From assembly GCA_031273705.1 (NCBI GenBank), contig JAISRJ010000295.1, forward strand, positions 1-5,937: 5,937 nt of DNA, given 5' to 3'. The notes beneath the pieces were generated by a model. That model made no database searches and had not been told where the DNA came from. It saw nothing but the letters and a program-made list of their open reading frames with translations. A program made the position numbers and the translations under genes. How positions within the stretch are numbered: the first letter of the stretch is position 1; every line of letters starts with the position of its first letter. This document shows positions 1 through 5,815 of the stretch, one piece after another. Source of the DNA: Clostridiales bacterium (GTDB taxonomy: Bacteria; Bacillota; Clostridia; Lachnospirales; WQUN01).

Positions 1-4
1 GCAT

Positions 5-12
5 AAGGAGGG
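5..12 (+). promoter_or_regulatory. Ribosome binding site of flgL, placed for a start near position 20
   Basis: The AAGGAGGG sequence is a near-perfect Shine-Dalgarno site. It is 22 nt from the first ATG (35), which is too far for normal use, but 7 nt from the in-frame ACG at 20-22. A TAA at 4-6 overlaps the site and may be the stop codon of the preceding gene (flgK would be expected there), but only one codon is visible so that gene cannot be identified. Confidence 0.75.
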
Positions 13-34
13 AATTAAAACGCGCATTACCAAT

Positions 35-1441
35 ATGATGATGGCAAATACAATGTTGCTTAACATCGGTCGGAATATGAAGTATGTGGATAATTTATAT
101 GAACAAATTTCCACTGCCAAAAAAATCCAGGTTCCGTCCGATGATCCTATAACTGCCGCTCGCGCCTTGAAATTTCGGTCGTCCGTGTCAGATACGACCC
201 AATATCAACGTAACGCTTCCCAAGGAATGGCATGGATGGATGTTACCGAAAGTGCGTATACTAATGTCGTTAATATCATGAAATCCATAAAGGATAGGTG
301 TGTGCAGGCTGCCAACGGTACCTTGGAAGCTGTTGACAGACAGGCGATCGCGGCGCAAATCCGACAAATGACTAATCAACTGGGTACGGAAATGGATATA
401 ACCTATGCCGGACGGTATACCTTTTCGGGCTTTAGGACTGACGAGCCACCGGTATTTGAACGGGACGACAGCCGAAGTTTTAGAATAAACCAGACCTTTG
501 CGGTGAATGATATTGAAATAACCAAATCGTATCAAAAACTAAGGCTGTCTTCGCAAACGCCCATTGACACCGATCCGGCGGTAGTGAATGATACGTATAT
601 TATTAAATTACCTTACGCGAATGCCCAGAATGTAAACCTAAATGGGTTTACGGTGGTAGTCGCCAGCGCCCAGGACGAAACGGTTCCTCTTACGACATAC
701 AATCCATACGATTCGTCGAGTATTCCTGCCGGCACGGCGGTTCATATAGTGGAGACCGGCGAGATAGTTTTAAACCCCGGCGACGCTATGAATTTCAACT
801 TGAACGGAGTTGATGTCACTTATGAAAAAACAGGTTTCGCGGCGGGAGAACTTAATCCGATTGTGTATTTTAAATGTGAGGATTTGTCGCCGGGCGGTCT
901 GACCTACAACATGGATAATCAGGACATGGCATATGAGTTCAGCGTTAATACTCATGTTAACATTAACTCTTTGGCAAAAAATGTGTATACAGATAAAATG
1001 TACGCGGATCTAAACAATCTGTGTACATTGCTGGAGTCAGTCACAATTTCGGACAGACGGCAGCTTATCGAAAAATATACGCTGTTAGGATTATCCGGAG
1101 ACACATTGACAAAGACGGTTAATAATCAGCTTGCCGATGAAAAGGCAAGGTTGACGGATGTTCTGCACGACAGATTTAACAATATGCTGGAAATGTGCGA
1201 CAGGCATATCGCCGCCATATCCAAGCAGCAAACGGATTTGGGGTCGAGGATGAACCGACTCGATCTTATTTTGGCGCGTCTGGACAAGGATGAGGGAAGT
1301 TATAAGAAACTGATGTCAGATAACGAGGACACGGATATGATGCAGGCGATTATGTTCAAGTCCAACGCCGAGGCAGTGTACCAGGCGTCATTGAAAGCCG
1401 GCGCGAGTATTATTCAAATGACGCTTAGCAACTTTATCTAA
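35..1441 (+). CDS. flgL: Flagellar hook-associated protein 3 (FlgL), hook-filament junction
   Basis: FlgL is exported by the flagellar type III system and polymerises with FlgK as the adaptor between hook and filament. Residues 24-38 (QISTAKK followed by PSDDP) are the signature of the flagellin/FlgL N-terminal coiled-coil domain. The last 130 or so residues are the matching C-terminal helices, ending in the usual pattern (YQASLKAGASIIQMTLSNFI). The central part, roughly residues 150-320, is beta-rich and poorly conserved and makes this 468-residue protein longer than the roughly 300 residues of Bacillus FlgL. The coordinate uses the first ATG. Translation upstream in the same frame reads T-R-I-T-N before Met1, matching the family start MRITN, so the true start is probably the ACG at position 20 (see findings). 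The frame is open to the window edge. It is followed by fliW and csrA, as in other Firmicutes. Confidence 0.95.
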   Translation: MMMANTMLLNIGRNMKYVDNLYEQISTAKKIQVPSDDPITAARALKFRSSVSDTTQYQRNASQGMAWMDVTESAYTNVVNIMKSIKDRCVQAANGTLEAVDRQAIAAQIRQMTNQLGTEMDITYAGRYTFSGFRTDEPPVFERDDSRSFRINQTFAVNDIEITKSYQKLRLSSQTPIDTDPAVVNDTYIIKLPYANAQNVNLNGFTVVVASAQDETVPLTTYNPYDSSSIPAGTAVHIVETGEIVLNPGDAMNFNLNGVDVTYEKTGFAAGELNPIVYFKCEDLSPGGLTYNMDNQDMAYEFSVNTHVNINSLAKNVYTDKMYADLNNLCTLLESVTISDRRQLIEKYTLLGLSGDTLTKTVNNQLADEKARLTDVLHDRFNNMLEMCDRHIAAISKQQTDLGSRMNRLDLILARLDKDEGSYKKLMSDNEDTDMMQAIMFKSNAEAVYQASLKAGASIIQMTLSNFI

Positions 1442-1449
1442 GGCTTTAT

Positions 1450-1491
1450 TTTATTCAAAATCAAGACTACTTTATTCAAAATCAAGACTAC
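1450..1491 (+). repeat. Perfect 21-bp tandem duplication between flgL and fliW
   Basis: Two identical 21-bp units, at 1450-1470 and 1471-1491, each begin TTTATTCAAA and end AGACTAC. They lie head to tail in the 69-nt flgL-fliW gap, just before the fliW ribosome binding site (GGAGG, 1500-1504). The identity of the copies suggests a recent duplication. Neither copy holds a recognisable promoter or a strong stem-loop. Confidence 0.9.
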
Positions 1492-1510
1492 TCAAAAACG
1501 GAGGATACTT

Positions 1511-1978
1511 ATGAAACTTAGAACAAAGCATTTTGGGGAAATCGATTACGATTCATCATTGGTCATTAATTTTGCGGAAGGTTTACCGGGTTTTCCGGAT
1601 CACAAAAGATTCATTATTCTGCTTGAGAATCAACGTGAAGACACATTCTGCTGGCTGCAATCCGTTGAGGATGGACAATTAGCATTCGCGCTTATCAATA
1701 TCTATAATATTAAGCCGGATTATAACCCGTTGGTAAAGAGCGAGGAAGTCGAATCTCTGGGCGACCTGGGAGAAAACACTTTATTGGTTTACAATGTAGT
1801 TGTTATTCCGGATGACGTTCGTCAGATGAGAGCCAATTTGCGTGCTCCTATCGTTATTAATCCGACTACTAAGAAGGGCAAACAGGTTATTCTTGACAAT
1901 GAGGACTACCAATTAAAATATAATATATTTACGGAAGTAGAAAGAAACAAGGCTGTTGAGACGGCGTTGTCTTATTAA
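1511..1978 (+). CDS. fliW: Flagellar assembly factor FliW
   Basis: FliW is a cytoplasmic protein that binds either flagellin or CsrA. When flagellin is exported, FliW is released, binds CsrA and relieves CsrA repression of flagellin mRNA. The 155-residue product has the normal family length and motifs: GLPGF at 24-28, WLQSVED at 48-54, LRAPIVIN at 110-117 and KKGKQVIL at 121-128. The ATG is preceded by GGAGG at 1500-1504 with 6-nt spacing, and the protein starts MKLRTKHFGEI as the family does, so the start is secure. It lies 69 nt after flgL and 43 nt before csrA on the same strand with no terminator visible between them, so co-transcription is likely. Confidence 0.96.
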   Translation: MKLRTKHFGEIDYDSSLVINFAEGLPGFPDHKRFIILLENQREDTFCWLQSVEDGQLAFALINIYNIKPDYNPLVKSEEVESLGDLGENTLLVYNVVVIPDDVRQMRANLRAPIVINPTTKKGKQVILDNEDYQLKYNIFTEVERNKAVETALSY

Positions 1979-2021
1979 TTCTCTTATTTTATTAATAATG
2001 AACTAAAGGGAAGTGACGGGA

Positions 2022-2237
2022 ATGTTGGCTTTAACACGCAAAAGAGGAGAATCTATAATTATAAGTGATAACATAGAGGTAGTGATTTTGGGCGTTCACG
2101 GCGAACAAGTGAAGCTGGGAATCATTGCGCCTAAACACATTCCCGTCCACAGAAAAGAGATATACGATCAGATTCAAACAGAGAATAAGGAAGCGGCCGA
2201 GCATTTAAATGTGACGGCTGTAAAGAAGTTAAACTAG
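2022..2237 (+). CDS. csrA: Carbon storage regulator CsrA, translational repressor
   Basis: CsrA is a small homodimeric RNA-binding protein that recognises GGA in hairpin loops and blocks ribosome binding; in Firmicutes its main known target is the flagellin mRNA leader. The 71-residue product starts MLALTRKRGESI and keeps Arg6 and Arg44 (in VHRKEIY), the two RNA-binding positions of the family. The C-terminal tail after residue 51 is longer than in enterobacteria, as in other Gram-positive CsrA proteins where it contributes to FliW binding. An in-frame GTG at 2013 would add three residues, but the protein family begins at MLxLTR, so the ATG at 2022 is chosen. The Shine-Dalgarno region (AAAGGGAAGTGA, 2005-2016) lies just upstream. 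The stop codon runs into a GC-rich stem-loop. Confidence 0.95.
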   Translation: MLALTRKRGESIIISDNIEVVILGVHGEQVKLGIIAPKHIPVHRKEIYDQIQTENKEAAEHLNVTAVKKLN

Positions 2238-2265
2238 CGCGGCAAGTCTTTATTCGCGCCGCGCT
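2236..2265 (+). other. GC-rich stem-loop on the csrA stop codon
   Basis: AGCGCGGC (2236-2243) pairs perfectly with GCCGCGCT (2258-2265) around a 14-nt loop. The left arm includes the last two bases of the csrA stop codon. Only two T residues follow the right arm, so it is a poor intrinsic terminator. It may protect the 3' end of the csrA message or act with the hairpin at 2281-2328. Confidence 0.55.
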
Positions 2266-2280
2266 TGAGCCAGTATTTGT

Positions 2281-2328
2281 AAAAGCCGACCTTCGGCGAG
2301 GCAATTTATCTCGCGGAAGGCGGCTTTT
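2281..2328. terminator. Probable bidirectional terminator between csrA and the catalase gene
   Basis: AAAAGCCG (2281-2288) pairs with CGGCTTTT (2321-2328). The stem continues inward with CCTTC/GAAGG and, after a G-G mismatch, GCGAG/CTCGC, leaving a 9-nt loop at 2301-2309. A2289 is a bulge. The arms end in A-runs and T-runs on each side, so RNA made from either strand has a hairpin followed by a short U-run. This suits its place between the convergent csrA and catalase genes, whose stop codons are only 97 nt apart. Confidence 0.8.
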
Positions 2329-2334
2329 ATTGAT

Positions 2335-3846
2335 TTACACCAAGCCGGTTGCTTTCATGCGATCGGTGTGGGTCATTTTTGAAAGTTCAACTACTTTGTT
2401 CAGATCTACTTTAAGAGCCGCCGCCAATCGGGTTCCATAATCTTTATCCGCCAAGTAGCAGTGAGCCGCGTGCCTAAGCCGGATGTTATCGGATACCCCA
2501 AACATGCTGCGCTCTGTGTTTTCTATCAGGACGGTTTGCTGTTCTTTGCTCATCAGGCGATATAGCGAACCCGGATATTTGAAGCAATCGTCCGTCGTGT
2601 CGTCCTTTGGCTCGTATGAATCCATAGCGCCTTGAAATTCTAACGGCGGTTCGCGGTATTCCGGCTGTTCCGCCCATTCGTTCACGCTGTTCGGCTGATA
2701 AGAGGTTGTAGCCCCGTAATTTCCATCCACTCGAATTTTACCGTCGCGGTGATACGCGTGATAGCCGTTTTTTGGGGAATTGACCGGAATCTGATGATGA
2801 TTTACTCCTAAACGGTATCTGTGGGCGTCGCCATATGAGAACAGACGTCCTTGTAAGAGCTTATCGGGTGATAATCCGATACCGGGTACAATGTGAGCCG
2901 GGTTAAAAGCCGCCTGTTCCACATCCGCGAAATAATTCTCAGGGTTGCGGTTAAGCTCCAGTATTCCGACTTCTGTAAGCGGAAATTCGGAGTGTCTCCA
3001 GATTTTAGAAACATCAAATGGATTTTCATAATGTTGCCGCGCTTGTTCTTCTGTCATAACCTGAACGCACATTTTCCAGCGCGGAAAATCGCCCTTGTCG
3101 ATAGCCTCAAATAAATCACGCTGATTACTCTCGCGATCCTTTGCGACAATATCAGCCGCCTCTTGATCAGTTATATTTTTTATACCCTGTTGACATACCA
3201 AATGAAATTTTACCCAGGTACGCTCGTTATTCGCGTTTATCAGGCTGAATGTATGACTTCCAAAGCCGTGCATGTTGCGATAGCTTGCCGGTATTCCACG
3301 GTCGGACATGGTAATTGTAACCTGATGTAGCGCCTCGGGAAGCATAGACCAAAAATCCCAGTTGTTTTGAGGAGATCGCATGTTGGTTTTTGGGTCGCGC
3401 TTTATAGCGTGGTTCAAATCCGGAAAACGCAGGGGATCTCTCAGAAAAAACACAGGCGTGTTATTGCCCACCAGATCCCAATTGCCGTCCTCTGTATAAT
3501 ATCTCATAGCGAATCCGCGAATATCGCGCTCGGCATCCGCCGCTCCTCGTTCACCGGCGACGGTTGAAAATCGAAGGAACACCTCTGTTTTCTTGCCTAT
3601 CTCAGAAAAAATTCTGGCCTTGGTATATTTTGTAATATCACCGGTTACCGTAAATGTTCCAAAAGCCCCGGAACCTTTTGCGTGCATACGGCGTTCCGGA
3701 ATAACCTCTCGGTCAAAATGCGCTAGTTTTTCGATAAACCACGGGTTTTGCATGGTCATTGGCCCGCGCTCTCCGACAGTTACGGAATTAGTATTATCTA
3801 CGACCGGCGCGCCTGCTATCGTGGTCAACTTCTTTTCATGATCCAT
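2335..3846 (-). CDS. katA: Haem catalase, small-subunit clade 3 type (KatA)
   Basis: This enzyme converts hydrogen peroxide to water and oxygen, using haem b, in the cytoplasm. The 503-residue product has the small-subunit monofunctional catalase length, without the extra C-terminal flavodoxin-like domain of large catalases. Key residues are visible: distal His55 in RRMHAKGSG, Asn128 in DLVGNNTPVFF, and the proximal haem ligand Tyr338 with Arg334 in RLFSYGDAHRYRLG. The C-terminal helical segment (about 425-500) is complete. The assignment to clade 3 rests on length and similarity to the KatA type and is an inference. The start is set by a strong site reading TAAGGAGGAA on the minus strand, about 6 nt before the ATG. 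The gene is alone on its strand here, convergent with csrA and divergent from cbiM. No PerR box close to consensus was found upstream. Confidence 0.97.
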   Translation of the reverse strand: MDHEKKLTTIAGAPVVDNTNSVTVGERGPMTMQNPWFIEKLAHFDREVIPERRMHAKGSGAFGTFTVTGDITKYTKARIFSEIGKKTEVFLRFSTVAGERGAADAERDIRGFAMRYYTEDGNWDLVGNNTPVFFLRDPLRFPDLNHAIKRDPKTNMRSPQNNWDFWSMLPEALHQVTITMSDRGIPASYRNMHGFGSHTFSLINANNERTWVKFHLVCQQGIKNITDQEAADIVAKDRESNQRDLFEAIDKGDFPRWKMCVQVMTEEQARQHYENPFDVSKIWRHSEFPLTEVGILELNRNPENYFADVEQAAFNPAHIVPGIGLSPDKLLQGRLFSYGDAHRYRLGVNHHQIPVNSPKNGYHAYHRDGKIRVDGNYGATTSYQPNSVNEWAEQPEYREPPLEFQGAMDSYEPKDDTTDDCFKYPGSLYRLMSKEQQTVLIENTERSMFGVSDNIRLRHAAHCYLADKDYGTRLAAALKVDLNKVVELSKMTHTDRMKATGLV

Positions 3847-3890
3847 TTAGTTCCTCCTTAGTTTTTTACATATCTTAATAATAATTACCA

Positions 3891-3906
3891 ATTGGATTTT
3901 ACCAAT
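3891..3906. promoter_or_regulatory. Inverted repeat centred on the catalase -10 hexamer, possible operator
   Basis: ATTGG (3891-3895) and CCAAT (3902-3906) are perfect inverted arms with the six bases of the minus-strand -10 box exactly between them. An overlapping CCAATTGG palindrome lies at 3888-3895 and TTACCAAT occurs twice (3885-3892, 3899-3906). A regulator binding here would block the catalase promoter. The binding protein is unknown and short arms like these can occur by chance. Confidence 0.35.
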
Positions 3907-3925
3907 AACATCCTAAGATTGTCAA
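3896..3925 (-). promoter_or_regulatory. Sigma-A-type promoter of the catalase gene
   Basis: On the minus strand, TTGACA (3925-3920) is followed by an 18-nt spacer and TAAAAT (3901-3896). The -35 matches consensus fully and the -10 in five of six bases, with a TGG just before the -10 giving an extended -10 form. The predicted transcript would start near 3889, leaving a leader of about 40 nt before the ATG. Confidence 0.75.
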
Positions 3926-3935
3926 TGGGTAGGAT
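3910..3935. promoter_or_regulatory. Inverted repeat centred on the catalase -35 hexamer, possible operator
   Basis: ATCCTA (3910-3915) and TAGGAT (3930-3935) are perfect inverted 6-bp arms separated by 14 bp. Their midpoint coincides with the midpoint of the catalase -35 box. It could be a repressor or activator site in the divergent region; it does not resemble a regulator box that I recognise. Confidence 0.35.
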
Positions 3936-3948
3936 ATTTTTTTCAAGA

Positions 3949-3976
3949 TTGACATGTGTGATTCATTTGATATAAT
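3949..3976 (+). promoter_or_regulatory. Consensus sigma-A promoter of the cbiM operon
   Basis: TTGACA at 3949-3954, a 16-nt spacer and TATAAT at 3971-3976 match both consensus hexamers fully, and TGA just before the -10 adds an extended -10 element. A run of seven T residues (3937-3943) just upstream could act as an UP element. Transcription would start near 3983, about 30 nt before the cbiM start. The two divergent -35 boxes are 23 bp apart, so one bound protein could affect both promoters. Confidence 0.85.
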
Positions 3977-3990
3977 TAAACAGGCGTTTA
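3977..3990. promoter_or_regulatory. Small inverted repeat at the cbiM transcription start, possible operator
   Basis: TAAAC (3977-3981) and GTTTA (3986-3990) are inverted arms around AGGC, placed just after the -10 box and across the likely transcription start. This is a usual position for a repressor site, for example of a metal-responsive regulator. The arms are only 5 bp, so the call is tentative. Confidence 0.3.
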
Positions 3991-4014
3991 CAAAAAACAT
4001 AGAGGGGGGTTTTT

Positions 4015-5025
4015 ATGCACATGGCGGATGTTTTACTATCGCCGGTCACGGGTGGGGTTATGACTGCTGTCAGCGCGGGGGCGTTGGGTTATTCTGTCAG
4101 GAAATTATCCAAGGGCGAAGCCGGGTTTGACGAGTCCAAAATTCCTATGATGGGTGTTATGGGGGCGTTTGTGTTTGCCGGGCAGATGATTAATTTTACT
4201 ATACCGGCCACAGGGTCCAGCGGGCATATTGGCGGCGGATTGCTGCTTGCGGCTGTTTTGGGACCGTTTCCGGCCCTTATTACCCTTGCGGCGGTGCTGC
4301 TGATACAATGCTTGTTTTTTGCGGATGGCGGACTGCTCGCTTACGGTTGTAATGTGTTTAATATGGGCGTTTGCTCTGTGCTTGCCTATAAATTTATTTA
4401 TGAACCGATTGTACGCAAAGAAATGAATAATAAAAATATTACGATTGCTTCGATGGCAGCCGTTGTGTTGGGTTTGCAGTTGGGCGCGTTTAGTGTCGTG
4501 TTGGAGACACTAGCTTCCGGGATTACCGAATTGCCATTTGGGTCGTTCGCGTTGCTTATGCAGCCTATCCACCTGGCAATCGGGCTGGTAGAGGGTGTTG
4601 TTACCGCAGGTGTGCTTTGTTACATAAACGTTGCCCGACCGGAGGTTCTTTATTCTAAAACTCTTTATTCTGACAATAAACTTGCCCGCGTGTCGTTTAA
4701 GAATTTGATTATTGTTTTTGGTGTGCTTACGGTTATAGTCGGAAGTGTGCTTTCGCTGTTTGCTTCCGGTTATCCGGACGGCCTGGAATGGTCTGTCGAG
4801 GGGGTTGCGGGAACCGCGGAACTTGCCTCAAAAAGCGGTCTGATTGGTATTGTTCAGAATATAGTGAGTAAGACGGCTTTTATGCCGGATTACGGATTCG
4901 CCGATGGGTCTAACCCCGTCTTGGGTACGTCGGTCGCCGGTATTATCGGCAGTCTGATAACCGTTATCATTGCCGGTGGTATCGCTTTTTTAGTCTCACG
5001 AAGAAAACATGCCGAATCTATATAG
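4015..5025 (+). CDS. cbiM: Cobalt/nickel ECF transporter substrate-binding protein CbiM/NikM fused to a PDGLE (CbiN/NikN-like) domain
   Basis: CbiM/NikM is the membrane substrate-binding (S) component of group I ECF transporters that import Co2+ or Ni2+. The protein starts MHMADVLLSP; the family requires Met1-His2 at the mature N-terminus for metal binding, which fixes the start. His71 in GSSGHIGGG matches the third metal ligand (His67 in the characterised NikM). Several hydrophobic segments cover residues 8-205. After a loop, residues 231-251 form another membrane helix, followed by PDGLEW at 254-259 and a final helix near 308-328: the PDGLE domain, which replaces a separate CbiN or NikN. 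This explains the 336-residue length against about 220-245 for CbiM alone. Strong AGGGGGG site at 4003-4009. Overlaps cbiQ by 17 nt. Motifs do not separate cobalt from nickel, so the gene symbol is provisional. Confidence 0.92.
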   Translation: MHMADVLLSPVTGGVMTAVSAGALGYSVRKLSKGEAGFDESKIPMMGVMGAFVFAGQMINFTIPATGSSGHIGGGLLLAAVLGPFPALITLAAVLLIQCLFFADGGLLAYGCNVFNMGVCSVLAYKFIYEPIVRKEMNNKNITIASMAAVVLGLQLGAFSVVLETLASGITELPFGSFALLMQPIHLAIGLVEGVVTAGVLCYINVARPEVLYSKTLYSDNKLARVSFKNLIIVFGVLTVIVGSVLSLFASGYPDGLEWSVEGVAGTAELASKSGLIGIVQNIVSKTAFMPDYGFADGSNPVLGTSVAGIIGSLITVIIAGGIAFLVSRRKHAESI

Positions 5026-5755
5026 AGCGGCTGCTGATATAGATAGTTTGGAACGATTGGCTTCAAACTATTCTTCCGCAATCCACCGACTGCATCCAAT
5101 GCTTAAACTTATTGCCACGTTGTTTTACATAGTTATCGCCGCATCTTTTAAACCCGCGCAAATCAGCGGGTTGATTCTTTTTATCGCCTTTCCCGCGATA
5201 TGCTTTATTGTCGCAAAAATACCTTCCGGGATAATTATTCGCCGGTTGCTGCCGGCTCTTCCGTTCGCCTTTTTTCTTGCGGCGGGGAACCTGATAATTA
5301 TCAAGCCGTTAGAGGTTGGGCTTTTTTCATGCGTCTCAATATTTATAAAAACTATGCTGACGGTTTCCGCCGTGACGGTTTTGGTTGCTACTACTTCGTT
5401 TGATAAAATAAGCGCGCAGCTTTATCGATTGCGCGTGCCAAAAATTTTTTGCTTGCAGTTTGTGATGTGTTACAGATACATTTCTGTTCTGCTTAGCGAG
5501 ACGGAGTCTATGTATACCGCTTATACCCTGCGCCTTTGTGTAAAAGGCGTAAAATTAAAAGACATGGGTGTGTTTGTGGGACAATTGCTATTGAGAAGTT
5601 TTGATCGAGCCGGGCGGGTCTATCAAGCTATGAAGTGCAGAGGCTTTGACGGTGTGTACAGAACGGCGGCGCGGGATAAGTTATCGCTGAAGAATATATT
5701 GTGTTTGTCGGGGTTGATATGTATAATGACAGTAATACGAATTCTTTCAGGATAA
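5009..5755 (+). CDS. cbiQ: Cobalt/nickel ECF transporter transmembrane component CbiQ (EcfT type)
   Basis: CbiQ is the permanent membrane (T) component that couples ATP hydrolysis by CbiO to movement of the CbiM substrate-binding unit. The 248-residue protein has the family layout: a soluble N-terminus with HRLHPMLKL at 26-34, hydrophobic segments between about 34 and 130, then a cytoplasmic helical region with coupling motifs and a final membrane helix at 228-246. AMKCRGF at 207-213 fits the second EcfT coupling motif (A-x-x-R-G); the first, around TLRLCVKG at 173-180, is less typical. The start overlaps the end of cbiM by 17 nt with only a weak ribosome binding site, so translation is probably coupled. 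The stop codon at 5753-5755 falls inside the first of four GGATAAAAG repeats and is in the same frame as cbiO. Confidence 0.92.
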   Translation: MPNLYRAAADIDSLERLASNYSSAIHRLHPMLKLIATLFYIVIAASFKPAQISGLILFIAFPAICFIVAKIPSGIIIRRLLPALPFAFFLAAGNLIIIKPLEVGLFSCVSIFIKTMLTVSAVTVLVATTSFDKISAQLYRLRVPKIFCLQFVMCYRYISVLLSETESMYTAYTLRLCVKGVKLKDMGVFVGQLLLRSFDRAGRVYQAMKCRGFDGVYRTAARDKLSLKNILCLSGLICIMTVIRILSG

Positions 5756-5798
5756 AAGAGGATAAAAGTTCTACGGATAAAAGTTTTACGGATAAAAG
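5750..5798 (+). repeat. GGATAAAAG repeats between cbiQ and cbiO
   Basis: GGATAAAAG occurs at 5750-5758, 5760-5768, 5775-5783 and 5790-5798. The second and third copies are part of two tandem 15-nt units (5760-5774, 5775-5789) differing at one base. The first copy contains the cbiQ stop codon TAA. The 15-nt period equals five codons and keeps the cbiQ/cbiO frame open, reading RIKVL twice and then RIK. No known function; repeat expansion by slippage is a simple explanation. Confidence 0.85.
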
Positions 5799-5815
5799 GT
5801 AAAAAGGGTGAAAAA

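Noticed and set aside
1..6. End of flgK (GCA TAA)
   Set aside because: Position and gene order make it plausible, but one codon and a stop cannot identify a gene.
188..535. 115-codon open frame on the minus strand inside flgL
   Set aside because: It is antisense to strongly conserved flgL coding sequence, matches no family and has no supporting context.
1972..2001. AT-rich repeats of TTATTAAT between fliW and csrA
   Set aside because: These are short, low-complexity matches with no T-run-backed hairpin or promoter pattern.
2013..2021. GTG at 2013 as the csrA start
   Set aside because: It adds M-T-G before the family start MLALTRKRGE, and the AAGGG site ending at 2010 is only 2 nt away; the ATG at 2022 fits better.
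3593..3841. 82-codon open frame on the plus strand inside the catalase gene
   Set aside because: It is a shadow of the conserved catalase N-terminal coding region and has no ribosome binding site or recognisable product.
3870..3890. Possible PerR box in the AT-rich catalase leader
   Set aside because: Aligning TTATAATNATTATAA in all offsets on both strands gives poor matches, so AT-richness explains it.
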